DNA from: Spirochaetia bacterium
Lineage (GTDB): Bacteria; Spirochaetota; Spirochaetia; B11-G9
NCBI GenBank assembly: GCA_027859095.1
Contig: JAQIBN010000046.1
Location: forward strand, 1 to 33,258
Direction: 5' to 3'
DNA: 33,258 nt
Positions 16,275 through 23,569 of the stretch are shown here, piece after piece. The notes under the pieces were generated by a model that was not told the origin of the DNA, did no database searches, and saw only the letters and a program-made list of their open reading frames with translations. Numbering within the stretch: the stretch's first letter is position 1; each line of letters opens with the position of its first letter. A program made the translations under genes and the position numbers.

Positions 16275-16521
16275 TGGATAATCCGTGTTTTTCTGTTTTC
16301 CCTGATTGATATTGTTTGATTGATTTAGTCAGATGTTCTGCATTTGCCGGACTTTTCAGTAAATGTACTGTTTCCATTAGTCCATTAAAATGATCCAGGG
16401 ACATTACAACTGAATCATCAGCATCTCTTCGATGGATAACAGTATAATCAGCATCTTCGGTAACCTGATCCAATACATTTTTTAACCTGTTTCTGGCATC
16501 AGAAAAATTAATTACTCTCAT
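16267..16521 (-). CDS. yefM: YefM-family antitoxin
   Basis: An 84-residue Phd/YefM antitoxin. MRVINFSDARNRLKNVLDQV, DYTVIHRRDADDSVVMSLDHFNGLMET and the LLKSPANAEHL linker are characteristic of YefM. The frame could open at GTG 16530, but that codon is part of the GAGGTG ribosome site; ATG 16521 is the natural start, six bases downstream. The N-terminal half dimerises and binds DNA, and the tail neutralises YoeB. A TGTACA core, the half-site known for YefM-YoeB operators, lies in the promoter at 16564-16569. Confidence 0.93.
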   Translation of the reverse strand: MRVINFSDARNRLKNVLDQVTEDADYTVIHRRDADDSVVMSLDHFNGLMETVHLLKSPANAEHLTKSIKQYQSGKTEKHGLSND

Positions 16522-16541
16522 GGGATACACCTCTAATAAGT

Positions 16542-16570
16542 ACTATACAGGAAAATGATAACTTGTACAA
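16542..16570 (-). promoter_or_regulatory. yefM promoter with TGTACA operator core
   Basis: Minus-strand TTGTAC (16570-16565), 17 bases, then TATAGT (16547-16542). The -35 lies within the 8-base palindrome TTGTACAA (16563-16570), which contains the TGTACA core reported for YefM-YoeB operators. The -35 match is weak, the -10 good. Confidence 0.55.
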
Positions 16571-16617
16571 TATATAGGACAGGTTGAGGGTTTGTATTTA
16601 GTTAAAGATAGCTATAT

Positions 16618-17580
16618 TTATTCCTTAACTCCCCCTGCAGATAGTCCACCTGCAAGATTCTTTTGAATTGACATAAACAGAACTATTACTGGAACTGCTG
16701 TCATCATTGAAGCGGCCATAATTCTGTCCCATATTGCATTTTTGGAGACATACAGTGTTTTAAGGCCAATGGGAAGGGTATGCAGTTTTTCGAAGCCTCT
16801 AAGAAATACAGAGGCAAACAAATACTCATTCCAGGCTATCATAAAGCTGTAAACAAACACTGTTATGATGGCAGAAAAAGACAGGGGTACAATAATTTTC
16901 CAGATTGTTTCGAATCGTCCGGCACCCTCCATCATGGCTGCTTCTTCTATGGAAAAAGGGATGGTTCTAAAGTAGTTTCCAAGCATATAAAGAGAAACCG
17001 GCAAAGTTTGAACCATGTAGATAATAATAAGAGCAATAAAGGTTCCGGTTGTAGTACTTAGGAATCCAAGATTTACAAACATTTTGTAGAGTGGTATAAG
17101 CAGTATTATCCCTCCAAACATATACACAAATAAAATTCCTCTTTGTATTGTTGATCTTCCTTTATATTGCATTCTACTAAATGAATATGCTCCAAGTACA
17201 GCAAGTGAAACAGAGATTAGGGCAGCAGTGGCTGCTAAAATAAGGGAATTAAAGAAATAACGGAAAAATGGAAAGGCAGCACTTGTATCTTTGTATTTTG
17301 CAATTATAGAGTTCCTCTGTGTTTTAGTTAAATCAGGAGTTTCATCTAATAAGATTTTTATTGATTCTGGAAGACTTTTTTCTGCCTGCCCAATATTAAG
17401 AAGCTCCTTGTAAGCCTCCAGATTTATCTGAGTTGGTATAAGTGAAGGGTTTCCCCAGTCCCATTGATACTTTAGCGAGGTGGAGAGCATTTGGATAAAA
17501 GGAAAGACAGAGAAAAAAACTATACAAAGTATTAGCAGTAAAAAACCTGCCCTATTTAGAATGCTTTTATTTTTTACCAT
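16618..17580 (-). CDS. Sugar ABC transporter permease (MalG-like)
   Basis: A 320-residue permease of the MalG/UgpE type, third gene of the second importer operon. The EAA loop is IEEAAMMEGAGRFETIWKIIVP; LGAYSFSRMQYKGR and FMIAWNEYLFA are family motifs, and the tail ends with GGLSAGGVKE. A moderate insertion (about 60-105, with LDETPDLTKTQRNSI) lies in the first periplasmic loop. ATG 17580 follows AAGGTG and overlaps the upstream permease by seven bases. No ATPase gene follows: the next gene on this strand is yefM, 97 bases on, and no clear terminator is visible between them. Confidence 0.92.
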   Translation of the reverse strand: MVKNKSILNRAGFLLLILCIVFFSVFPFIQMLSTSLKYQWDWGNPSLIPTQINLEAYKELLNIGQAEKSLPESIKILLDETPDLTKTQRNSIIAKYKDTSAAFPFFRYFFNSLILAATAALISVSLAVLGAYSFSRMQYKGRSTIQRGILFVYMFGGIILLIPLYKMFVNLGFLSTTTGTFIALIIIYMVQTLPVSLYMLGNYFRTIPFSIEEAAMMEGAGRFETIWKIIVPLSFSAIITVFVYSFMIAWNEYLFASVFLRGFEKLHTLPIGLKTLYVSKNAIWDRIMAASMMTAVPVIVLFMSIQKNLAGGLSAGGVKE

Positions 17581-18467
17581 TTTAACACCTTCTTAACATA
17601 AAACAGAATAAAACCTATTAACATGAGAAACTGTATAACAGCGAGGGAAGATCCCTGGCCCATCTCCATAGCTCCTGTAAAGGCTTTGAAGTATGTGTAG
17701 ACTGATAGTACCTTTACATTTTCAGTTAAGAGAAAGATCTCTTCAAACTTATTAAAGTTCCATATTATTCTTAACAGGACTATAGCTCCAACAACAAAGT
17801 AGACTTCAGGCAAGGTTATATTTTTGAACTTTTCCCATCCATTGGCTCCGTCTATTTCTGCTGCTTCATACAGAGTTCCATCAATTGCCTGGAGTCGGGA
17901 CAGGATCATTAAGTATGCAAATGGAAATCCTTTCCAGATACTGAAAATAATTGCCACCCAGACAGCTGCTCCAGGGGATCCTATTAGATTAATTCTTTCA
18001 GAAAACAATCCAAGTTTTTCATATGCAATATCCATGAAAATACCATTTACGGGGTCGAAAATAAACTTCCAGGCAAATACTACAGAAATTACTGGAGCTA
18101 CATAGGGCAACAGTACCAGGCTTCTTACCAGTCCCCGGAAAGGAAATTCCTTATTCATGGCCATGGCCACTATCAACCCAGTTAAGGTTGTACCTATTGT
18201 CGTAAAAAAAACATATACAATTGTAGTATAAACAGCACTCCAGAAGGTTGGATCGGAAGCAACATTGCTGTAGTTATCCAATCCTATGTAGGTGTTTCCA
18301 CCTTCCATATTTACATCAAAAAAACTTAAATAGATATTGTATATAATTGGATACAAAATTAAAGAAAGAATTATTATTACAGCAGGAGCAATTAGAGCCC
18401 ATCCCAGGATACTTTCTCTCTGCTGTCTGTTTAAGTTGTTCTGATTTAAAACATTTGCCAGATTCAT
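17574..18467 (-). CDS. Sugar ABC transporter permease (MalF-like)
   Basis: A 297-residue permease of the MalF/UgpA type with about six membrane helices. LGWALIAPAVIIILSLILYPIIYNIYLSF is shown by its first half, GWALIAPAVIIIL; the EAA loop is YEAAEIDGANGWEKFKNITLPEV. The start at ATG 18467 has AAGGAG nine bases upstream. It is separated from the binding-protein gene by 187 bases holding a terminator-like hairpin and the long copy of the intergenic repeat, so its expression is probably lower than that of the binding protein. It overlaps the next permease by seven bases. Confidence 0.93.
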   Translation of the reverse strand: MNLANVLNQNNLNRQQRESILGWALIAPAVIIILSLILYPIIYNIYLSFFDVNMEGGNTYIGLDNYSNVASDPTFWSAVYTTIVYVFFTTIGTTLTGLIVAMAMNKEFPFRGLVRSLVLLPYVAPVISVVFAWKFIFDPVNGIFMDIAYEKLGLFSERINLIGSPGAAVWVAIIFSIWKGFPFAYLMILSRLQAIDGTLYEAAEIDGANGWEKFKNITLPEVYFVVGAIVLLRIIWNFNKFEEIFLLTENVKVLSVYTYFKAFTGAMEMGQGSSLAVIQFLMLIGFILFYVKKVLKW

Positions 18468-18480
18468 GTGCTGCTCCTTA

Positions 18481-18559
18481 GGTTGCTGAGATCGTTCCTC
18501 ATCGCTTCGCTCTTCCGGTACGACTCATTGGCGAGCAGGGACGAAGTCTCGACCAGCCT
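18481..18559 (-). repeat. REP-like intergenic repeat, long copy
   Basis: On the minus strand the 34-base block at 18559-18526 matches 12608-12641 (30 of 34). A 40-base insert (18526-18487) follows, before GCAACC and the AAGGAG of the permease. The insert folds on itself: TCGTACC against GGAACGA with one mismatch, flanked by GAG and CTC. Both copies sit directly ahead of the ribosome site of an ABC-transporter gene. Confidence 0.7.
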
Positions 18560-18604
18560 CTTAAATATTCTTCCTGGCCATATTGGGCTTTTTTATCCAG
18601 GTAG

Positions 18605-18638
18605 AAAAAAAGGGCTGCCTGGCACTTATCCGGGCAGC
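18605..18638 (-). terminator. Terminator-like hairpin between binding-protein and permease genes
   Basis: On the minus strand GCTGCCCGG (18638-18630) pairs with CCAGGCAGC (18622-18614) with one mismatch and a seven-base loop. CC and a run of seven T (18611-18605) follow. It begins 17 bases behind the binding-protein stop. Partial read-through is needed for the permeases. Confidence 0.85.
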
Positions 18639-18654
18639 TCTCAGTTTTTTAAAT

Positions 18655-20031
18655 CTACTTTACAAGTTTTTCCATTTCACTTTCCGCCCATGCCATTGCA
18701 CTGTCCACATCGATTCCTTCCTGAGTGATCTTATAGATCATCTGAGGAATAATCTGTCCAGCTGTAATTTGACTTGCTGCTTCCATTCTGTTTCCATCTA
18801 CAATACTGAATGTTTGAATACTGTCCAAACCCTGAATAATTTCAGACATTTTCTCAGCACCATAGTGCTTGAATATACCCTTGGGGTCGTTCTGGAATCT
18901 GGAATTTGTAGAGATTTCCTTAAGCATTGGATTCATTCCACCTGGGGCCATATGCAGGAAGGTTACATAAGCATTCTGTGTATACAGATACTTAATAAAG
19001 TTCTGAGCTGCAGCGGTTTTTGCTTTGTCTTCCTGATTGAATAAACCAAGCGCAACAACTGTTCCATATCCTGCAGATGACTTGTTTGTCATAATAGGTG
19101 CAAGTTTTGTATTATCTACAAGTTCAGGATCAAAACCTGATCCCTTAAGATCTGCAAAGTTTTCAGTCGTAAGGGAACCTGCTGCTACTTCCTGAAGTGC
19201 AAGATCGTCCATTATATAGGTTGAATAATAAAACATAGCCATTTTACCCTGAAGATAATAATCTCTTGCTCTCCATGTCTGAGGTCCGGGAGGAGTATAC
19301 TTTGCAAGTTCAGCATAAAACTCTACAGCTTCTTTCATTTCAGGTGAGTTGAATACTAACTTTCCATCCTTATCAAAGAGGGCTGCATTATTTGACATAG
19401 CAATAGGTGTAAAACATTGTTCCGCATAACCTTCTGCCATTGTTCCGACAAGAATACCATACTGATTATTTTCAGGTTGGTTAAAGTATTTTGCAGCTTT
19501 AAGAGTTGCTTCCCAGGTTGTTGGAGGCTCAAGACCTGCTTCTTCAAACCAGTCTGCCCTATACCAGATACCCTGTACCCAACCATGGTATGGTAGGGCA
19601 TAATATCCATCTTTGGCACTTGTCTCTAGAACCTTAAGAGCACCAGCATAAAATTTATCTGTTCCGATACTATTGGCAATTTCAGTTGCAGCGACTGTAT
19701 CCAGGATTCCTTCTACACCAAATGCAACTGCAGTTTCTGCAGGGCTTTCAAACATAGCTGGAAGAGTACCGGCTGCAGAAGCAGTTTGTACATGTGTTGC
19801 AAGATCGTTTTCATCTACTGCAACCAGATTTATGGATACATCAGGATACAATGTTGTAAATGTATCAATTAGAACCTGAATTGTTGCCATTCGGTCTGAT
19901 TGTGTTTCTGTAGTCCAGAAATCGAATGATACTGGTCCTTTTTCCTGTACTTCTTCTGCTCCACCTGCAAATACGCTAAGTGGAAGTAGAATCAATAGAA
20001 AGGCCAGGGTAATTAAAATAGCTTTTTTCAT
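18655..20031 (-). CDS. Sugar ABC transporter substrate-binding protein
   Basis: A 458-residue extracellular solute-binding protein (SBP_bac_1). The signal peptide is MKKAILITLAFLLILLPLSV plus FA, cleaved before GGAEE; there is no lipobox cysteine. Core features include TFTTLYPDVSINLV, LPYHGWVQGIWYRADWFEEAG with the sequence PPTTWEATLKAAKYF behind it, and GYGTVVALGLF. ATG 20031 follows AAGGAG by seven bases. It heads a three-gene operon with two permeases but no ATPase. A minus-strand promoter candidate lies at 20064-20092. The two-component genes upstream on the same strand may control it. Ligand unknown. Confidence 0.92.
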   Translation of the reverse strand: MKKAILITLAFLLILLPLSVFAGGAEEVQEKGPVSFDFWTTETQSDRMATIQVLIDTFTTLYPDVSINLVAVDENDLATHVQTASAAGTLPAMFESPAETAVAFGVEGILDTVAATEIANSIGTDKFYAGALKVLETSAKDGYYALPYHGWVQGIWYRADWFEEAGLEPPTTWEATLKAAKYFNQPENNQYGILVGTMAEGYAEQCFTPIAMSNNAALFDKDGKLVFNSPEMKEAVEFYAELAKYTPPGPQTWRARDYYLQGKMAMFYYSTYIMDDLALQEVAAGSLTTENFADLKGSGFDPELVDNTKLAPIMTNKSSAGYGTVVALGLFNQEDKAKTAAAQNFIKYLYTQNAYVTFLHMAPGGMNPMLKEISTNSRFQNDPKGIFKHYGAEKMSEIIQGLDSIQTFSIVDGNRMEAASQITAGQIIPQMIYKITQEGIDVDSAMAWAESEMEKLVK

Positions 20032-20063
20032 AAAAGACTCCTTTTTAATGGTTAATTTATTTT

Positions 20064-20092
20064 ATATTAGAATTAGATACCTGAGATCACAA
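20064..20092 (-). promoter_or_regulatory. Candidate promoter of the second ABC operon
   Basis: Minus-strand TTGTGA (20092-20087), 17 bases, then TAATAT (20069-20064). Immediately upstream are four GTAC-centred motifs (20103, 20114, 20128, 20134), possible regulator sites. Confidence 0.4.
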
Positions 20093-20101
20093 CATCAATT
20101 T

Positions 20102-20140
20102 AGTACTGTGCAGGTACTGGTTTTATAGTACTGGTACTAG
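20102..20140. repeat. Cluster of four GTAC-centred motifs
   Basis: AGTACTG, GGTACTGG, AGTACTGG and GGTACTAG occur within 39 bases (GTAC at 20103, 20114, 20128, 20134). They form overlapping inverted pairs such as AGTAC-TG-GTACT. They lie just upstream of the promoter of the second ABC operon, so an activator or repressor array is plausible. Confidence 0.5.
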
Positions 20141-20145
20141 AAGAA

Positions 20146-20278
20146 GGAGACTGGAGACGGGAGACGGGAGACGGGATGAATAAACAGTTTATTACGAAAT
20201 GCTTTCATCTTGAATTTGGATAATAGAGATTGAAGGCCTAAATCTTCCGTTCTCCCGTTTCCGGTTTTCTGTCTCCCC
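20146..20278. repeat. GGAGACG tandem repeat with a facing inverted arm
   Basis: A seven-base unit occurs four times in a row (GGAGACT, then GGAGACG three times; 20146-20173). About 75 bases later CTTCCGTTCTCCCGTTTCC and GTCTCCCC (20244-20278) resemble its reverse complement. Together they make an element of about 130 bases with imperfect inverted ends, between the response-regulator gene and the second ABC operon. The interior holds no ORF I can support. Confidence 0.65.
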
Positions 20279-20308
20279 TTATCTACCTGCGCAGTCAGGT
20301 TAGATAAG
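20278..20308 (-). other. Hairpin over the response-regulator stop codon
   Basis: CTTATCT-ACCTG (20278-20289) pairs with CAGGT-T-AGATAAG (20296-20308), a 12-pair stem with one bulge and a six-base loop that contains part of the stop codon. No T-run follows on either strand, so it is not a classical terminator. Confidence 0.45.
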
Positions 20309-20975
20309 TAAATCGTTCTTCCAAATTTGAGGCTTTGGCAAGTTTTATTGCAGCAGCCCTGTCATGAATATTTAGTTTGGAGTAGATACTGCTGACATGG
20401 TTTTTTACTGTTTGCTCAGCAATAAAAATTTTATCTGATATTTCAGAATTTTCCATATTTTCAGCTACAAAAAATAATATTTCCTGTTCTCTTTTGCTTA
20501 GCTTATCTATTTCTCTGGAAGCCTGGTTTGCATCCATCATATAGCTTGATTCTCCTGAATAATCCATTAGCTTAACCATAATTTGTGGAGACATCTGTAT
20601 TGTTCCATGGTTCAGCGCCCTAATAGAATTTATCAGGTCTGCTGGAGGGACATCTTTGAGCATATATCCTGCTGCACCATATTCAAGGGCTTTATGAACA
20701 TATTCATCATCATCAAAGGTAGTCAGCATCATAATTTTAATTTCAGGATACTTTTTGTGTAATACTTTTACTGTTTCCACTCCATCCATACCCGGCATTC
20801 TTACATCCAGAAGTATAATATCGGGAAGTTGTTTTTTTACTAATTTAAGAGCTTCCAGTCCGTTGTGTGCAATATTAATAACTTTAATATCATCTGTAAG
20901 TGTTTCAAGGACTGTTTTAAGGCTTTCAATAAAGAGTATTTGATCATCTACCAGCAATATTTTAATTTTATCCAA
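20295..20975 (-). CDS. NarL/FixJ-family response regulator
   Basis: A 226-residue response regulator. The receiver (1-120) has the acidic pair in LLVDDQ, phospho-acceptor Asp57 in LLDVRMPGMDG, TTFDDDE at the switch threonine, and Lys106 in YMLKDV. The C-terminal LuxR-type helix-turn-helix (about 155-215) reads LSKREQEILFFVAEN followed by AEQTVKNHVSSIYSKL. It should be phosphorylated by the adjacent kinase. The start is TTG 20975, with GGAG eight bases upstream, the GGAG being inside the kinase's last codons. The second ABC operon, next on the same strand, is a reasonable target, but that is inference from position. Confidence 0.93.
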   Translation of the reverse strand: MDKIKILLVDDQILFIESLKTVLETLTDDIKVINIAHNGLEALKLVKKQLPDIILLDVRMPGMDGVETVKVLHKKYPEIKIMMLTTFDDDEYVHKALEYGAAGYMLKDVPPADLINSIRALNHGTIQMSPQIMVKLMDYSGESSYMMDANQASREIDKLSKREQEILFFVAENMENSEISDKIFIAEQTVKNHVSSIYSKLNIHDRAAAIKLAKASNLEERFTYLT

Positions 20976-20979
20976 TTTA

Positions 20980-22203
20980 TTACTCCAGTGGGATCTCTAC
21001 ATCAATTTTAAATCCATCATCCACATTTCTAATATCTATATTTCCCCCAATGTCAGTAATGCGTTCTCTCATTCCAGCTACACCAATACCATCAACAATT
21101 TCTTTTGATCCAATGCCGTTGTCATGTATTGTTACTCTTAATGATTTTTGAGTAATCCAGAAATTTATTCTAATAACCGTTGCCATACCATGTCGGAAAG
21201 CATTTGTCATCCCCTCCTGTATGGTTCTAAAAATAATAGCATCTATCCTGTCATTTGTAAAACCTGATAAATTCCCATATTCAACTTTAATATCAATACC
21301 TGTTGCCTGCTGGAATACTGAAACCAGTTCTTCTATCATATTTATACCGTAAGCTTTTACAATTTTTTCGTTTCTAAGATGCCTTAGTGCTGTCCTGGTT
21401 TCAGAAAGTCCTTTTTGAGCCTGATCTCTTGCTGTAGAAAGGATTTCATTCCGTTTTATTTTTTTCTCATCTGTAAGGAGTGCTGCAGCTTCCATCATCA
21501 TAATTATATTGGTTAACACATATCCCACAGTATCATGGATTTCTCTGGATACACGTTTTCTCTCCTCTATTAAAGTTTGAATTTCAAGTGTTTTTACATA
21601 ACTTTGAAATCCTATATTAGCATCTGTTAACTGGGTAATAGCAGAATCCAGATGTTCTATTTTTTTAGTTTTTTCAGTGCAGTTTTTTGAATATTTGTTT
21701 AGCATCAAAGAGATCACAATTATTATCAGGCTGTATACTGCTGTAGCTGTCAAATCGTGAATTGAAACCCTTTCAATATTTTTTTGCCAGGCAGAGACCT
21801 CTCCCTGAGAAAGCATAAATAGAAAAAATATTATTGACTGTACTATTATGTTACCGGGAAATGAAAGATAGAATGAAATTTCGATTATAAGTGATGCATA
21901 TAGAATTAATTCTATACCGATGTAATTTCCCAGGGGATACCCTATTAGAAACAGAAGGAGGTACCGTAAAAAAATGAAAATTATTTGGGTACTGGTTTCA
22001 TATATGAAAAAAAGCATTAAACTTAGAACCACCGATACTATAGCAAAAGCATAAAACTGCCATAAAAAATAATATCCTATTTCCAGGTTTCTGTAATAAA
22101 GGCTGAATAGAATTATAGATATCACATGGCTAATTACAGACAGTAGAACTGCTGAAATTCTAAGAGGTGATTTGAATCTGTCTAATATAACTTGTTTAAT
22201 CAA
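20980..22203 (-). CDS. Sensor histidine kinase (HisKA_3, NarX/DesK type)
   Basis: A 407-residue membrane sensor kinase. Residues about 15-170 hold five or six hydrophobic helices and no large extracellular domain, so it may sense a membrane or intramembrane signal. A coiled-coil linker (about 175-215) leads to the dimerisation/phosphoacceptor segment RVSREIHDTVGYVL with His223. The HATPase_c domain shows the N-box region (EGMTNAFRHG), DNGIG and GVAGMRERI. The start is uncertain: the frame opens at TTG 22203 with in-frame stops just upstream and only AGGTAAG about 12 bases away. It ends four bases before the regulator start. Confidence 0.9.
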   Translation of the reverse strand: MIKQVILDRFKSPLRISAVLLSVISHVISIILFSLYYRNLEIGYYFLWQFYAFAIVSVVLSLMLFFIYETSTQIIFIFLRYLLLFLIGYPLGNYIGIELILYASLIIEISFYLSFPGNIIVQSIIFFLFMLSQGEVSAWQKNIERVSIHDLTATAVYSLIIIVISLMLNKYSKNCTEKTKKIEHLDSAITQLTDANIGFQSYVKTLEIQTLIEERKRVSREIHDTVGYVLTNIIMMMEAAALLTDEKKIKRNEILSTARDQAQKGLSETRTALRHLRNEKIVKAYGINMIEELVSVFQQATGIDIKVEYGNLSGFTNDRIDAIIFRTIQEGMTNAFRHGMATVIRINFWITQKSLRVTIHDNGIGSKEIVDGIGVAGMRERITDIGGNIDIRNVDDGFKIDVEIPLE

Positions 22204-22284
22204 TATAAATCATTCTTACCTGATTTTTAGTAGAAGTCTACAGTATTCTTATAATCTCCGACATTTCTTATTTTATTACCTTCC

Positions 22285-22307
22285 AAAGTTCATTAAACAT
22301 GAACTTT
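22285..22307. promoter_or_regulatory. 23-base palindrome upstream of higBA
   Basis: AAAGTTCAT (22285-22293), five bases, then its exact reverse complement ATGAACTTT (22299-22307). It ends two bases before the -35 box of higB. Likely operator for the HigA-type helix-turn-helix protein or the HigBA complex; binding is inferred. Confidence 0.65.
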
Positions 22308-22309
22308 TG

Positions 22310-22338
22310 TTGACTTTTGGAGATATAAATCATAATAT
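22310..22338 (+). promoter_or_regulatory. Candidate higBA promoter
   Basis: TTGACT (22310-22315), 17-base spacer, TAATAT (22333-22338), 17 bases before the higB start codon. The palindrome at 22285 directly abuts it. Confidence 0.5.
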
Positions 22339-22355
22339 TATTGTATGGAGCATTA

Positions 22356-22646
22356 ATGACAGTCATCAAGAGAAAGACATTAGACTATTATTGCTCTGTT
22401 TTTCCTTCGATTGAGGCTGCCATCTCGAATTGGTATACTTTGATGAAAAGAAATACTTATTGGGATATTGTTGAATTGAGGAAAACATTTCCTACAGCTG
22501 ATCCAGTCGCTGATAATCAATTAATTTGTTTCAATATAAAAGGAAACAAATATAGATTGATCGTCAGGATTACATGGGGTAAAACAGTATTTATTCGGGA
22601 GATATTAACTCATGCAGAATATACAAAGAAATATGCAGGGGGCTGA
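22356..22646 (+). CDS. higB: HigB-family mRNA interferase toxin
   Basis: A 96-residue RelE-fold toxin of the HigB type, a ribosome-dependent mRNA interferase. WDIVELRKTFPTADPV (36-51), CFNIKGNKYRLIVRI (58-72) and the end VFIREILTHAEYTKK (78-92) are characteristic of HigB. The frame is open from 22341, but ATG 22356 (MTVIKRKTLD) fits the family, and GGAG lies nine bases upstream. Toxin precedes antitoxin, the classical higBA order. It is transcribed divergently from the kinase gene, with a palindromic operator between them. Confidence 0.93.
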   Translation: MTVIKRKTLDYYCSVFPSIEAAISNWYTLMKRNTYWDIVELRKTFPTADPVADNQLICFNIKGNKYRLIVRITWGKTVFIREILTHAEYTKKYAGG

Positions 22647-22652
22647 AAAATT

Positions 22653-23048
22653 ATGAATTTTGTTGTGAATAATGAAACAGAAAAAGTTTCGAGGTTTTTG
22701 CTAAATATTCAAATCAATACAGATGAAGAACTCGATAGAGCTATTGTGTATGCAGAAGAATTAACAGATAGTTTTGAAGATGGAAATACTGTTATTGAAC
22801 CACTTCTCGATTATGTACTGAATGTTATTGAAAAATATGAAAACAAACATTATCCTATTGAAGAGTCATCTCCTATAACAGTACTAAGGTTTCTCATGGA
22901 TCAAAATGGTCACAGGCAAAAAGATCTAATAGACATTGCTCCGAAGTCGGCTATCAGTGAGATTTTAAGTGGTAAAAGACATCTTAATAAGAATCATATT
23001 GAAAAACTTTCTAAAAAATACCACACAAATCCCTCAGTATTTTTTTGA
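22653..23048 (+). CDS. higA: HigA-type antitoxin with XRE helix-turn-helix
   Basis: A 131-residue antitoxin. The N-terminal 70 residues are helical and acidic (EELDRAIVYAEELTDSFEDG) and probably bind the toxin. The C-terminal helix-turn-helix (about 80-131) includes FLMDQNGHRQKDLIDIAPKS and ISEILSGKRHLNKNHIEKLS, similar to HigA proteins of the longer type. It starts seven bases after the higB stop. It is expected to repress the operon at the palindrome upstream of higB. The stop lies 66 bases from the convergent RseC-like gene; that gap has no clear terminator. Confidence 0.92.
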   Translation: MNFVVNNETEKVSRFLLNIQINTDEELDRAIVYAEELTDSFEDGNTVIEPLLDYVLNVIEKYENKHYPIEESSPITVLRFLMDQNGHRQKDLIDIAPKSAISEILSGKRHLNKNHIEKLSKKYHTNPSVFF

Positions 23049-23114
23049 TGAACACAAGTACTCTGACTGACTAACTTAAAGTTTGGTCTACGCATTTTTA
23101 ATTAAACGATATAA

Positions 23115-23522
23115 TTACAGTATCCTGACAATCTCGGGCATCTCTTTCAATTTATATTTTTTTGAAAAAAGCAGGTTAAACAAAAATCCAGTTCCCAGGC
23201 CTGTAAACCCACCGGCAACCTGAAGTCCTTCAGATATCCCCTGAATACTACCAATTATCATGAATCCTGAAATAAAAAGTAAAAGTGGGATAATTAAAAC
23301 CCGAAAGGCTGCAATTAGAGCTTTTGCAGTAGAAAGTTCCATTTCTATAAAAGAACCAGTTTTAATAGGCAATTGTTTTGTATTTAAGGCTTCTAATATT
23401 TTATTCTTCTCTTTGGAGCTGCAGCTAGCACAATTCCCAGAGCTGCAGCTTGATCCTTCATCAAACATTTCGACAGATATGATGGAATCTTTTATTTCTT
23501 TAATTATTCCCTTAGTAATCAT
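23115..23522 (-). CDS. rseC: RseC/MucC-family positive regulator or Rnf accessory protein
   Basis: A 135-residue membrane protein of the SoxR-reducing/RseC family. After an N-terminal beta segment (KGIIKEIKDSIISVEM) comes a cysteine cluster C26-x4-C31-x2-C34. Two membrane helices follow (about 74-98 and 103-124). In gammaproteobacteria RseC acts with the Rsx/Rnf complex that keeps SoxR reduced, and rseC genes often lie near rnf. Here it is divergent from the Nqr-like operon, supporting a functional link. The start is ATG 23522 with GAGG eight bases upstream; the frame is open to 23558. Confidence 0.85.
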   Translation of the reverse strand: MITKGIIKEIKDSIISVEMFDEGSSCSSGNCASCSSKEKNKILEALNTKQLPIKTGSFIEMELSTAKALIAAFRVLIIPLLLFISGFMIIGSIQGISEGLQVAGGFTGLGTGFLFNLLFSKKYKLKEMPEIVRIL

Positions 23523-23569
23523 AGTTTCCTCACAGCTCTTGTTAAATATAATTTGCAACGAATTTAATC

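Noticed and set aside
18583-19044. 153-codon plus-strand open frame opposite the second binding-protein gene
   Set aside because: Runs through the terminator hairpin and antisense to a clear binding protein; no recognisable domain.
20146-20173. CRISPR-like array
   Set aside because: The unit is only seven bases, perfectly tandem and without spacers; no cas gene is near.
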